Origin: Rhodococcus jostii NBRC 16295
Lineage (GTDB): Bacteria > Actinomycetota > Actinomycetes > Mycobacteriales > Mycobacteriaceae
Direction: 5' to 3'
Length of the DNA stretch: 64,000 nt
Assembly: GCF_001894825.1 (NCBI RefSeq)
Contig: NZ_BCWY01000014.1
Span: forward strand, 1 to 64,000
The notes beneath the pieces were generated by a model. It had not been told where the DNA came from, made no database searches, and saw only the letters and a list, made by a program, of their open reading frames with translations. Position numbers and translations under genes: made by a program. This document shows positions 1 to 7,508 of this stretch, one piece after another (positions within the stretch are counted from its first letter, which is position 1; each line of letters begins with the position of its first letter).

Positions 1-429
1 CACCTCGAAGGCGCCGGAGCGACCGGCGCGGACATCCAGCCCGGTTACGTGCTTGCGTGCCAGGTCGACTTCGGGGCAGAAGCCGGCGGGGGCGTCGAAT
101 CGGGGAACCTCGTGGATCTGGTCACCGGGGCCGCCACTTCCCTTCCCGTTACGCCCAGCGGCAGCGGTGCTGTCACCCTCGGCCCCGGCGAGGCGGTCAG
201 CGTCGACATCATCGACCTCGAGTCGGCCGACGCCTACGGCGGAGAGTCGCACTCGGCGTACAACAGCTTCGAGGGTACCGACGGTTCGGTCACCTGGGCC
301 GACTCGACCCTCGGCGTGAGCGGGTGCGCCGGCTACGCGCAGGCGCGGTCGTACGTGAACGTGTCTGTCGAGACGGACAACGTGAGCAGCACCGTCACCC
401 TGTGGGGACAGCCCTTCAGCATCGGGTGA
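1..429 (+). CDS. MspA-family porin, C-terminal part (5' end outside window)
   Basis: The frame is open from the first base and ends at a TGA at 427-429, so only the last 142 residues are present. The segment is rich in Gly, Ser and Thr with alternating hydrophobic residues and almost no Lys, as in secreted beta-barrel proteins. Blocks such as QPGYVLACQVDF, SAYNSFEGTDGS and the ending SVTLWGQPFSIG type resemble mycolic-acid outer-membrane porins of the MspA family, which form octameric channels for small hydrophilic solutes. The two cysteines and GCAGYAQARSYV block are also typical. The signal peptide lies outside the window. Family is confident; substrate range cannot be read. Confidence 0.8.
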   Translation, partial: HLEGAGATGADIQPGYVLACQVDFGAEAGGGVESGNLVDLVTGAATSLPVTPSGSGAVTLGPGEAVSVDIIDLESADAYGGESHSAYNSFEGTDGSVTWADSTLGVSGCAGYAQARSYVNVSVETDNVSSTVTLWGQPFSIG

Positions 430-444
430 TATTCGTTCCACCAA

Positions 445-489
445 CGACTCCGGGCCCGTGCACGCAGCTGCTGCACGGGCCCGGAGTCG
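445..489. terminator. Perfect hairpin between porin and mscL (bidirectional terminator)
   Basis: Two perfectly complementary 18-base arms (445-462 and 472-489, beginning CGACTCCGGG) flank a 9-base loop. It lies between two convergent genes, 16 bp after the porin stop and 9 bp beyond the mscL stop, so it probably ends transcription from both sides. There is no T-run, as is common in actinobacterial terminators. Confidence 0.8.
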
Positions 490-497
490 TCGAAGCG

Positions 498-965
498 CTA
501 TTCGCGGGTCTTATCGAGGTTTGCCGCCTTCTCAGCGGGCATTGCGTGCGCTCCGTCGGAACTCGCTGCTGCCCCGTCGGTTTGGAGGCTCACTTCGAGG
601 ATGTCGCGGATCTGGATCAGCAGGTCGGCCTCGCTGGCCTTCTTGTCGGCCGGCTCGGTGATGAACCGCTTCTTCGCGGCGTTGGCCGGGACGATGAGAA
701 TGAAGTACACGACCGCGGCGATGATCACGAAGTTGATCACTGCCGTGATGACGGCACCGATGTTGATGAAGGTTGCAGGGTTGTCGGAGAGAATCTGGTA
801 ACCCCAACCCAGATCGTTGGCACCGCCCGCAACGGCGATCAGCGGATTGATCACGTTGTTGGTGAACGATGTGACGATCGCGGTGAACGCGGCTCCGACT
901 ACGACCGCGACGGCGAGGTCGAGGACGTTCCCCCGGAGCAGGAAGTCCTTGAATCCCTTGAGCAT
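498..965 (-). CDS. mscL: Large-conductance mechanosensitive channel MscL
   Basis: A 155-residue inner-membrane channel that opens under high membrane tension to release solutes during hypo-osmotic shock. The N-terminus MLKGFKDFLLRGNVLDLAVA is the classic MscL amphipathic helix and pore-lining TM1; TM2 lies near residues 70-95 and is followed by a charged cytoplasmic tail (PANAAKKRF) and a long acidic C-terminus. An ATG 13 codons further upstream is in frame, but family length and the conserved start of TM1 favour 965. The gene is also found beside the SAF/FmdB genes in mycobacteria. Very confident. Confidence 0.95.
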   Translation of the reverse strand: MLKGFKDFLLRGNVLDLAVAVVVGAAFTAIVTSFTNNVINPLIAVAGGANDLGWGYQILSDNPATFINIGAVITAVINFVIIAAVVYFILIVPANAAKKRFITEPADKKASEADLLIQIRDILEVSLQTDGAAASSDGAHAMPAEKAANLDKTRE

Positions 966-1048
966 GTCGTCGTCTCCTCGAGTGGGTGGCAAGTCATCCA
1001 GCACTGTCTGGCAGAAAAGCCTAGTTCAGCGCGGCTCCGCATGACGGG

Positions 1049-1762
1049 TCACTGAAAGGTCACGGTGATCGCGCTGGTGAGGGATGCCGCGGCCACCGCC
1101 GTGGCGTCTGATGCCGGAAGGGCCAGCATGACGACGCGTTCTCGCTGGTCGCGCCCGTTCTCGGACGGTGTCACCAACACCACGACCGCGCGCGATGCCA
1201 GCACGGTGGCGCCGGACCGCCGGTCCGGGTTCGCTGGTGTGTCGGGATCGACCGTGAGTACGTCGACGCGATCGCCCTTACGCAGGAGTTCCGTGACGGC
1301 GGGATCGGCGAGCCGGACGGGGACGATGCGGGCGTCCTCGATGCCTGCTGCTGCGGCGGCCAGACGCGGTCCCAGCACCCGGACGTCGGTGAGGGTCTCG
1401 CCGGCACGGGCCGGTCCGGCGAGGGTGCGTCCGGCGACGTCGGCCACGGCGGTGACGGCTCCGTCGGGAAGGCTCCCCGCTTCGAGTTCCACCAGTTCGA
1501 CGTCGGCGTCCGTGAGCACGACGCCCGGTTGCAGATCCCGGGCCGCCACCACGACCGCGGAACGTGCGGAGTTCGGGTCTCCGCGGGCGAGGAGACCCAA
1601 CGCGAGGCAGACCAGTGCGGCGGCCAGCACGCGTCGGGCCACGAGGGTGCGGGCCCAACCGGGATGGGTGAGATCCGACAGCCGGTCGGCCCAGGACGGG
1701 CGCAGGCTTCGGTGTGCTCGGTTCGGCCGGCGGCGACCGGTCTGGACAGGCTCGAACGACAT
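1049..1762 (-). CDS. SAF domain-containing protein (CpaB/RcpC-like), membrane anchored
   Basis: A 237-residue protein with a basic cytoplasmic N-terminus, one membrane segment around residues 43-60 (RRVLAAALVCLALGLLARG) and an extracytoplasmic SAF domain at about 68-130 (VVVAARDLQPGVVLTDADVE, AGRTLAGPARAGETL). The C-terminal half resembles RcpC/CpaB proteins of Flp/Tad pilus assembly (VPVRLADPAV, GDRVDVLTVD). No other pilus gene is nearby, so a role in pilus assembly is not shown. It matches the Rv0990c position of the mycobacterial locus. Family call is firm, function unknown. Confidence 0.8.
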   Translation of the reverse strand: MSFEPVQTGRRRPNRAHRSLRPSWADRLSDLTHPGWARTLVARRVLAAALVCLALGLLARGDPNSARSAVVVAARDLQPGVVLTDADVELVELEAGSLPDGAVTAVADVAGRTLAGPARAGETLTDVRVLGPRLAAAAAGIEDARIVPVRLADPAVTELLRKGDRVDVLTVDPDTPANPDRRSGATVLASRAVVVLVTPSENGRDQRERVVMLALPASDATAVAAASLTSAITVTFQ

Positions 1763-1860
1763 GATTCGACGCTAGGAGACCGGCACGCCTTCGGAGGCCC
1801 GGAAAAGGCCCGCCTGTGGATGGACGAGAAGTTGTGGATAACCCGGGGGTGACGCGTGAA

Positions 1861-2169
1861 CTAGCTGGCAGCAGCCTTGGCCGGTGCGGCGGTCGCGGTG
1901 CTCGTCGAGCTGGACGAGGCCTTCGACGAACTTTCCGTCTTGGCGGCGGGCGCGGAATCGGTCTTGGCCGGCTCGCTGGCCGCGCCGGACGTGCCACGGC
2001 TGTCGGTGCGGTAGAAGCCGCTGCCCTTGAAGACGATGCCGACGGAGTTGAACAGCTTGCGCAGCTTGCCCGAGCACGCGGGGCAGACGGTCAGCGAGTC
2101 ATCACTGAACGACTGGACGATGTCGAAACGGTTGTCGCATTCCGTACACGCGTATGAATAGGTGGGCAC
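1861..2169 (-). CDS. FmdB-family zinc-ribbon protein, Ruc-like redox chaperone
   Basis: A 102-residue protein beginning MPTYSYACTECD from a GTG start. Cysteines at 8, 11, 29 and 32 form two CxxC knuckles of a FmdB zinc ribbon, followed by FKGSGFYRTD and a low-complexity Ser/Ala/Lys tail from about residue 60. The mycobacterial homologue at this position (Rv0991c, Ruc) is a redox-regulated chaperone that prevents protein aggregation when its cysteines are oxidised; the same function is inferred here from sequence and synteny. A GTG rather than the in-frame upstream ATG is chosen because the family always starts at MPxYxY. Confidence 0.85.
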   Translation of the reverse strand: MPTYSYACTECDNRFDIVQSFSDDSLTVCPACSGKLRKLFNSVGIVFKGSGFYRTDSRGTSGAASEPAKTDSAPAAKTESSSKASSSSTSTATAAPAKAAAS

Positions 2170-2273
2170 TGGGGTTCCTCCGCACTGTGTAGTCAAACCG
2201 CAGGTTTTAGCACTCTACAGCCGACAGTGCCAACAACGCTAATCAGAGAACTATTCCGGGATCGACGCCGTTC

Positions 2274-2852
2274 TCACTCCTCCCCGAGGGGGATGAGGCC
2301 CGAGCCGGGTGTGAGCGCCCACCCCATACGGATGTCATGGGGGTCCTCGGGCAGTTCGGACACCAGCTCCTCGTCGCGGACCACGGTGATCAGCCGCGCG
2401 TCGGGTGCCGCGAGGCCGAGGGTCCGGTCGTAGAAGCCCGCACCGCGGCCGAGTCGCACGCCCCGCCGGTCTACAGCCAGGGCGGGGACGAAGATGGTTC
2501 CGGCCGAACGGATCTCGTCGGGGTCCCAGGCGGGTCCCGTGGGCTCGCGCAGGCCGTAACTCGCGTCGGCGAGATCGTCCGCCCCGGTGAACTCCGACCA
2601 GTGGAGGGGCCCCGGACCTCGAGTGATCGGGACGAGGACGCGGCCAGCCACCCGGCGGAGGGCGTCGAGGAACTCCAGTGAGCCGGGCTCGAGTGCGGTG
2701 GGTACGTAGGCGCAGACCGTCGATCCGTCGGCGACGCCGACTGTGACGAGTCCGACAAGTGCCTGGTCCTCGGATGCGCGGAGTTCGGGGGTCAGTGCGC
2801 GCCGCCCGGAGAGCACCAGTTCACGCCACTCGGCCTTTGTTCGTGCCTGCAT
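2274..2852 (-). CDS. 5-formyltetrahydrofolate cyclo-ligase
   Basis: A 192-residue cytoplasmic enzyme converting 5-formyl-THF to 5,10-methenyl-THF with ATP, a salvage step of one-carbon metabolism. The N-terminal KAEWRELVLSGRRAL matches the family start, and the C-terminal third carries GVRLGRGAGFYDRTL, the glycine-rich substrate/ATP loop, and the ending IRMGWAL. Its length is normal. It is transcribed divergently from galU, as in mycobacteria (Rv0992c). Confidence 0.92.
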   Translation of the reverse strand: MQARTKAEWRELVLSGRRALTPELRASEDQALVGLVTVGVADGSTVCAYVPTALEPGSLEFLDALRRVAGRVLVPITRGPGPLHWSEFTGADDLADASYGLREPTGPAWDPDEIRSAGTIFVPALAVDRRGVRLGRGAGFYDRTLGLAAPDARLITVVRDEELVSELPEDPHDIRMGWALTPGSGLIPLGEE

Positions 2853-2945
2853 GCCCCAACCCTAAGGCCGTCCACGGAGGGCCCTCGACCGGTTCCCGGA
2901 GGTCACTGTCAGGATCTTGGTGACTGAAGAGTAGGTCCGCACCGT

Positions 2946-2951
2946 TATGGT
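2946..2951 (+). promoter_or_regulatory. -10 element for leaderless galU mRNA
   Basis: TATGGT lies 6 nt before the galU ATG with no Shine-Dalgarno sequence between them, so transcription should begin at or next to the start codon. Confidence 0.55.
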
Positions 2952-2957
2952 GTGGGC

Positions 2958-3878
2958 ATGACAGACGCCGCACCGCACACCGCCAGCGCCTTTCGCACGG
3001 CTGTCGTGCCCGCAGCGGGAATGGGTACGCGATTCCTCCCCGCGACCAAGACCGTGCCGAAAGAGCTGCTCCCGGTGGTGGATACGCCGGGTATCGAACT
3101 CGTGGCCGGAGAGGCCGCGGATTCGGGCGCCGGCCGGCTCGTGATCGTGACGTCGCCGGGTAAGGACGGAGTGGTCGCCCACTTCGTCGAGGACCTCGTT
3201 CTCGAGAGCAAGCTCGAGGCCAGCGGCAAGTATCACCTGCTCGAGAAGGTGCGGAAGGCTCCCGGCCTGCTCGAGGTGGAGTCCGTCGTTCAGGACGAGC
3301 CTCTCGGCCTGGGCCACGCGGTCGGCTGCGCGGAGTCGGTCCTCGACGACGACGAGGACGCCATCGCCGTGCTCCTCCCGGACGACCTGGTGCTGCCGCG
3401 CGGAGTGCTCGAGACGATGTCGCGAGTCCGCCGCAAGCGTGGCGGTACCGTCCTCTGCGCCATCGACGTCCCCAAGGACCAGGTGAGCGCGTACGGCGTC
3501 TTCGAGGTCGAGACGGTTCCCGACGCCACGAACCCGGACGTCCTCAAGGTCACCGGCATGGTCGAGAAGCCTGCCATCGAGGACGCGCCGTCCACGTTCG
3601 CCGCCGCAGGCCGTTACCTCCTCGACCGCGCGATCTTCGATGCGCTGCGACGGATCGAACCCGGCGCCGGAGGCGAACTCCAGCTCACCGACGCCATTGC
3701 TCTCCTCATCAAGGAAGGCCATCCCGTTCACGTCGTCGTGCACCGAGGCACGAGACACGACCTCGGAAATCCCGGCGGCTACCTCCGCGCTGCGGTTGAC
3801 TTTGCGTTGGACATGGACGAGTACGGCCCGTCGTTGCGCGAATGGCTGATCGACCGATTGAAGCGGACGGATTCCTAG
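2958..3878 (+). CDS. galU: UTP--glucose-1-phosphate uridylyltransferase GalU
   Basis: A 306-residue nucleotidyltransferase making UDP-glucose from UTP and glucose-1-phosphate, for trehalose, glycolipid and cell-wall polysaccharide synthesis. The sugar-nucleotide signature AAGMGTRFLPATKTVPKE is at residues 18-35, followed by the GalU blocks VLLPDDLV and TGMVEKP. The ATG at 2958 is used because a -10 hexamer sits 6 nt before it. It is followed 19 bp later by glp, an arrangement conserved across mycolate actinobacteria. Confidence 0.95.
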   Translation: MTDAAPHTASAFRTAVVPAAGMGTRFLPATKTVPKELLPVVDTPGIELVAGEAADSGAGRLVIVTSPGKDGVVAHFVEDLVLESKLEASGKYHLLEKVRKAPGLLEVESVVQDEPLGLGHAVGCAESVLDDDEDAIAVLLPDDLVLPRGVLETMSRVRRKRGGTVLCAIDVPKDQVSAYGVFEVETVPDATNPDVLKVTGMVEKPAIEDAPSTFAAAGRYLLDRAIFDALRRIEPGAGGELQLTDAIALLIKEGHPVHVVVHRGTRHDLGNPGGYLRAAVDFALDMDEYGPSLREWLIDRLKRTDS

Positions 3879-3897
3879 AAGCTCGGGAGGCAACAAC

Positions 3898-5157
3898 TTG
3901 CGGTCGGTCGAGGAGCAACAGACGATCGTGACCGCGGCCGCGGTGGCGCCGCGGCCGGTCCGTGTGGCGATCTCCGAAGCCCAGGGGCTGCTGTGCGCCG
4001 AAGAGGTGGTCACCGAGCGTCCCCTTCCTGGCTTCGACCAGGCCGCGATCGACGGCTACGCCGTCCGCAGCGTCGACGTCCAGGCGGCCGGAACCGACAT
4101 CCGGGACGACGACGGCGCGTCCGTGGAACTGTCGCTGCCCGTGGTCGGTGAGGTCACGGCTGGTTCGCGGCAGCCGATCCGGCTGCAGCCCCGTCAGGCC
4201 GTCAAGGTCGATACGGGCGCACCTCTCCCGACGCTCGCCGATGCCGTCCTTCCGCTCGACCGTACGGACGGCGGCCGTGCTCGCGTCAAGATCTACAAAC
4301 CGGTCCGCTCCGGCGACTACGTGCGCCGTGCCGGCGACGACGTGCAGCCGGGAGACGTCGCCGTCCGCGCGGGCACCATCATCGGGGCGGCCCAGGTGGG
4401 GTTGCTGGCAGCCGTGGGTCGCGACAAGGTGCTCGTGCATCCGCGGCCGCGGTTGTCCGTCATCTCCGTCGGAGGCGAACTCGTCGACGTCGACCGCACC
4501 CCCGGTCCGGGGCAGGTCTACGACGTCAACTCCTACGCGCTGGCCGCCGCCGCCCGTGACGCCGGCGCCGACGTCAACCGGGTCGGGATCGCGAACGCCG
4601 ACGCCCGTCGACTGCGCGAGGTGGTGGAGGGTCAGCTGATCCGCTCCGAGATCGTCGTCATCGCGGGGGCGGTCGGTGGCGGTGCCTCCGAGGACGTCCG
4701 CGACGCACTCGCCGATCTCGGCGACCTCGAGGTCGACCGGGTCGCGATGCATCCGGGATCCGTCCAGGGGTTCGGCCAGCTGGGCCGCGACGAGGTCCCC
4801 ACGTTCCTGCTCCCGTCCAACCCGGTGAGCGCCCTGGTGGTGTTCGAGGTGATGGTGCGCCCGCTGATCCGCATCGCCCTCGGGCGCAGGCAGCCGATGC
4901 GGCGCGTCGTCACAGCCCGCACGGTCGCACCCATCACATCCATCGAGGACCGCAAGGGTTTCCTTCGTGGTCAGCTCATGCGCGACGAGGCGACGGGGGA
5001 GTACCTCGTCCAAGCTCTCGGCGGAGCGCCGGGCGCGTCCTCGCACCTTCTCGCCACGCTGGCCGAGGCCAACTGTCTCGTCCTCATCGATCCCGAGGTC
5101 ACCGAGGTCCGGACCGGTGACCAGGTGGATGTGGCCTTCCTGGCGCAGCGGGGCTGA
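3898..5157 (+). CDS. glp: Gephyrin-like molybdotransferase Glp (MoeA family)
   Basis: A 419-residue MoeA-family protein starting at TTG with a GGGAGG ribosome-binding site 7 nt upstream. MoeA hallmarks are DQAAIDGYAVRSVD, KVDTGAPLPTLADAVLP and the MoCF-binding core ending SNPVSALVVFEV. MoeA inserts molybdenum into adenylylated molybdopterin. In Corynebacterium the protein at this genomic position, Glp, also binds FtsZ and the membrane receptor GlpR and acts in cell division; the receptor-like gene lies just downstream here (6094-6834). Molybdenum catalysis, division role or both cannot be separated from sequence alone. Confidence 0.88.
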   Translation: MRSVEEQQTIVTAAAVAPRPVRVAISEAQGLLCAEEVVTERPLPGFDQAAIDGYAVRSVDVQAAGTDIRDDDGASVELSLPVVGEVTAGSRQPIRLQPRQAVKVDTGAPLPTLADAVLPLDRTDGGRARVKIYKPVRSGDYVRRAGDDVQPGDVAVRAGTIIGAAQVGLLAAVGRDKVLVHPRPRLSVISVGGELVDVDRTPGPGQVYDVNSYALAAAARDAGADVNRVGIANADARRLREVVEGQLIRSEIVVIAGAVGGGASEDVRDALADLGDLEVDRVAMHPGSVQGFGQLGRDEVPTFLLPSNPVSALVVFEVMVRPLIRIALGRRQPMRRVVTARTVAPITSIEDRKGFLRGQLMRDEATGEYLVQALGGAPGASSHLLATLAEANCLVLIDPEVTEVRTGDQVDVAFLAQRG

Positions 5158-5182
5158 TGACGCCGCGACAGTGTGAGACGGG

Positions 5183-5818
5183 ATGACACAGCATCCGGGT
5201 TGGCCGCCGCATCTCGGGCCCCTGCGGGTGAAGGGTGGCGTCGTCACCGTGCGCGCCATCAGGTTGCGTGACGCGTCCGCGTGGAGTCGGTTGCGGACTC
5301 GCGACCGTGCGCACCTCGAACCGTGGGAACCGACGGGGGAGGCGCCGTGGGAAGCGCGCCACCACATCTCGGGATGGCCCGGGCTGTGCAGCAGTCTCCG
5401 TTCGGAGGCCCGGAAGGGTCGCATGCTGCCGATGGCCATCGAACTCGACGGCAACTTCTGCGGCCAGATCACGATCGGCAACGTGGTGCGGGGTGCGCTG
5501 CGCTCCGCCTGGATCGGATACTGGGTCGCGAGCGACGTCAACGGCCTGGGCGTGGCCACGGGTGCCCTCGCGCTGGGGTTGGATCACGCTTTCGGCCCCG
5601 TGGGGCTGCACCGCGTGGAGGCCACCGTCCGTCCGGAGAACCTGGCGAGCCAGGCGGTGCTGCGCAACGTCGGCTTCCGCGAGGAGGGTCTGCTCAAGCG
5701 CTACCTCGACGTCGACGGACAGTGGCGTGACCACATCCTGGTCGGCATGACGGTCGAGGACGTGCCCGGCACGGTGTCTGATTCGCTCGTGCGCAGTGGC
5801 AAAGCCACGTGGGCGTGA
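5183..5818 (+). CDS. rimJ: RimJ-like GNAT N-acetyltransferase
   Basis: A 211-residue GNAT enzyme related to RimJ, which acetylates the N-terminal alanine of ribosomal protein S5. The N-terminal VTVRAIRLRDASAWSRLR and the acetyl-CoA region GVATGALALGLDHAFG, with the typical ending ATVRPENLASQAVLRNVGF at about 152-171, are clear. It lies 25 bp after glp and before glpR, the mycobacterial order (Rv0994-Rv0996). The substrate in actinobacteria is not established. Confidence 0.85.
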   Translation: MTQHPGWPPHLGPLRVKGGVVTVRAIRLRDASAWSRLRTRDRAHLEPWEPTGEAPWEARHHISGWPGLCSSLRSEARKGRMLPMAIELDGNFCGQITIGNVVRGALRSAWIGYWVASDVNGLGVATGALALGLDHAFGPVGLHRVEATVRPENLASQAVLRNVGFREEGLLKRYLDVDGQWRDHILVGMTVEDVPGTVSDSLVRSGKATWA

Positions 5819-6093
5819 CCGCCGAAACGGACATGGACAATCGTCCAGCTACGCGGCAGTTATTTTACGGTATCAAAGGTTCCTGACCGGGCCCTCCGCT
5901 TTCGGCAACTCTTTGCCGGATCGTTTCCTCACCCTGTTCGCGCCATGTCGAGCGCCACATTTTCGCGTTACGCATGTGACACCTGAGTATGGTGAGATCG
6001 GCGCGTCTGCGAAGATGTGCGTGTTCATGCGGTTAGCCTGGGTGGGTCAACAGCGGTATCCATGCTGGTAGACGATTGGGAGGAGGTCGCCGT

Positions 6094-6834
6094 ATGCCGA
6101 ACTCGTTTCTCTGGATCGGGCTCGTCGTCGTATGGCTCTTCGTCCTGGTCCCGATGCTGGTGAACAACCGCCCCCGGATTCGGCAAACCAGTGACGCAGC
6201 ACTCGCTACGCGCGTGCTGCACCGCGGTGACAAGCGTCCCGTGCAGCGTGGACCCGCCGCAGGACACCGCAGCGACCCGTACTGGCAACCGGAACCGGAC
6301 CACTACGGCTACGACGCGGAGGACCTTGTGGACACTCACGCAGAGGAAGACGATTTCGACAGTGAGCGGGCACCGGTCGGCGAGTACGTGCCGGTTCGCC
6401 GGGGACGCGGAGGCTTCGATCCCGAGGCCGACGCGATCGCTCGCGAGGCCAGGTACGCGTTTCGTCAGAGGTCGGTGCTCGGGTTGGTGTTCGCGACGAT
6501 CATGTCTGCGGCACTCGGCCTGATCATCTCCCCGCTCATGTGGTGGGCGTTCGCGGCGGGCGTGGCCGGCCTGTTCGGGTACATGGCATATCTGCGCCGG
6601 CAGGTTCAGATCGAGCAGGAGATCCGGCGTCGGCGGACGGCGCGCCTCAACCGCTCGCGGTTGGGCGTCGAATCCCACAGCGACGAGGAGCTGCGCCTCA
6701 TTCCCGCCCGGTTGCGGCGTCCGGGGGCTGTCGTCCTCGAAGTGGACGACGAGGACCCCGAATTCGATCACCTCGAGCACTTTGACGACCAGCCGATGCA
6801 ACAGGCGACGATGCGCCGGGCAGCCGGTGAGTAG
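6094..6834 (+). CDS. glpR: Divisome membrane protein GlpR/SepX-like
   Basis: A 246-residue membrane protein with an N-terminal helix (residues 4-24, FLWIGLVVVWLFVLVPMLV) followed by a basic and acidic intracellular loop with DEED patches, and a pair of membrane segments near 130-168. The C-terminus is charged and acidic. This matches GlpR/SepX, the receptor of the gephyrin-like Glp in Corynebacterium and a divisome component in Streptomyces. The ATG at 6094 is preceded by GGGAGGAGG 7 nt upstream; a TTG six codons earlier overlaps that site and is rejected. The 275 bp before it hold no gene. Confidence 0.82.
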   Translation: MPNSFLWIGLVVVWLFVLVPMLVNNRPRIRQTSDAALATRVLHRGDKRPVQRGPAAGHRSDPYWQPEPDHYGYDAEDLVDTHAEEDDFDSERAPVGEYVPVRRGRGGFDPEADAIAREARYAFRQRSVLGLVFATIMSAALGLIISPLMWWAFAAGVAGLFGYMAYLRRQVQIEQEIRRRRTARLNRSRLGVESHSDEELRLIPARLRRPGAVVLEVDDEDPEFDHLEHFDDQPMQQATMRRAAGE

Positions 6835-6933
6835 CCGGGCAATTCGGGCCGAAAGCCACGTCGGTGTAGGCGATTCGCTCCCCGCGTGGGTGGCCTGCTA
6901 GAGTTTGCCGAGCGGATCGCAGGATTCGCAAAC

Positions 6934-7009
6934 GGGGCTGTGGCGCAGTTGGTAGCGCGCTTCGTTCGCATCGAAGAGGTCAGGGGTTCGATTCCCCTCA
7001 GCTCCACCA
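6934..7009 (+). tRNA. tRNA-Ala, anticodon CGC, CCA encoded
   Basis: A complete cloverleaf: acceptor GGGGCTG/CAGCTCC (one G-T pair), D-arm GCGC-AGTTGGTA-GCGC, anticodon stem CTTCG/CGAAG with loop TTCGCAT (anticodon CGC), and a T-arm with GGTTCGATTCC. Discriminator A is at 7006, and CCA at 7007-7009 is genomic. It decodes GCG alanine codons, abundant in this GC-rich genome. Confidence 0.97.
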
Positions 7010-7012
7010 CCG

Positions 7013-7048
7013 AAAAGGCACTCTCTCCATCCGGAGGGGGTGCCTTTT
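7013..7048 (+). terminator. Intrinsic terminator of tRNA-Ala
   Basis: Arms AAAAGGCAC (7013-7021) and GTGCCTTTT (7040-7048) are fully complementary, with further pairing CTCC/GGAG inside, and end in a T-run. It begins 4 bp after the tRNA CCA. Confidence 0.9.
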
Positions 7049-7163
7049 CTGCGTTCCTGCCCAGGTGGATGACGTCACCGGAAACGAAATTTGCCAAATG
7101 GTAACTGCATGCTGTGTACTGTCCGTAGGTCGTCACGGGGTCGGCCACACGGGGTGGGGGAAC

Positions 7164-7256
7164 ATGCAGGCAATGGACAAGATCTCGAAGTTCCTGGAGC
7201 CGGTGACGGTGGTCGCGACCATCACCGCGACGATGTTGCTGGTGAACGTGCTGTGA
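7164..7256 (+). CDS. Small hydrophobic peptide, 30 residues (hypothetical)
   Basis: A short frame encoding MQAMDKISKFLEPVTVVATI and ten more mainly hydrophobic residues (TATMLLVNVL end). The ATG follows GGTGGGGGAAC, a plausible ribosome-binding site. The sequence suggests an amphipathic start and one membrane helix. No family is recognised. It may be a small membrane peptide or a chance frame; the clean RBS and hydrophobic composition favour the former. Confidence 0.35.
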   Translation: MQAMDKISKFLEPVTVVATITATMLLVNVL

Positions 7257-7384
7257 ACTCCGGCCGACCTTCCGGCGCCGCCCGGGACACCGGACTTCCG
7301 CTGACCGATCAGCACCTCCAGGCGACGACACCGAACCCGTAGGGGTTCCCACATACTGCTCGAGTCCCACCTGGCTCGGGCATC

Positions 7385-7422
7385 GCTGGTGGTGCCGGTC
7401 CCCCGACACCGGCACCACCAGC
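7385..7422. terminator. Perfect 15-bp inverted repeat, probable terminator
   Basis: Arms at 7385-7399 and 7408-7422 (GCTGGTGGTGCCGGT and its complement) are perfect, with an 8-base loop CCCCCGAC and no T-run. It is in the 252-bp gap after the small peptide gene and 87 bp before the next start. Either a factor-assisted terminator or an operator. Confidence 0.55.
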
Positions 7423-7508
7423 ACCTCCGGTCGGTTCGCTCGATACCATGGCAGCGGCAGCGTCGCCGTAGATGTGGTGTCGTGTCGTGAATACAAGGGG
7501 GGTGCACA

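Noticed and set aside
3709..5559. Long minus-strand frame over galU and glp
   Set aside because: Antisense to two conserved enzymes; no motif or ribosome-binding site.
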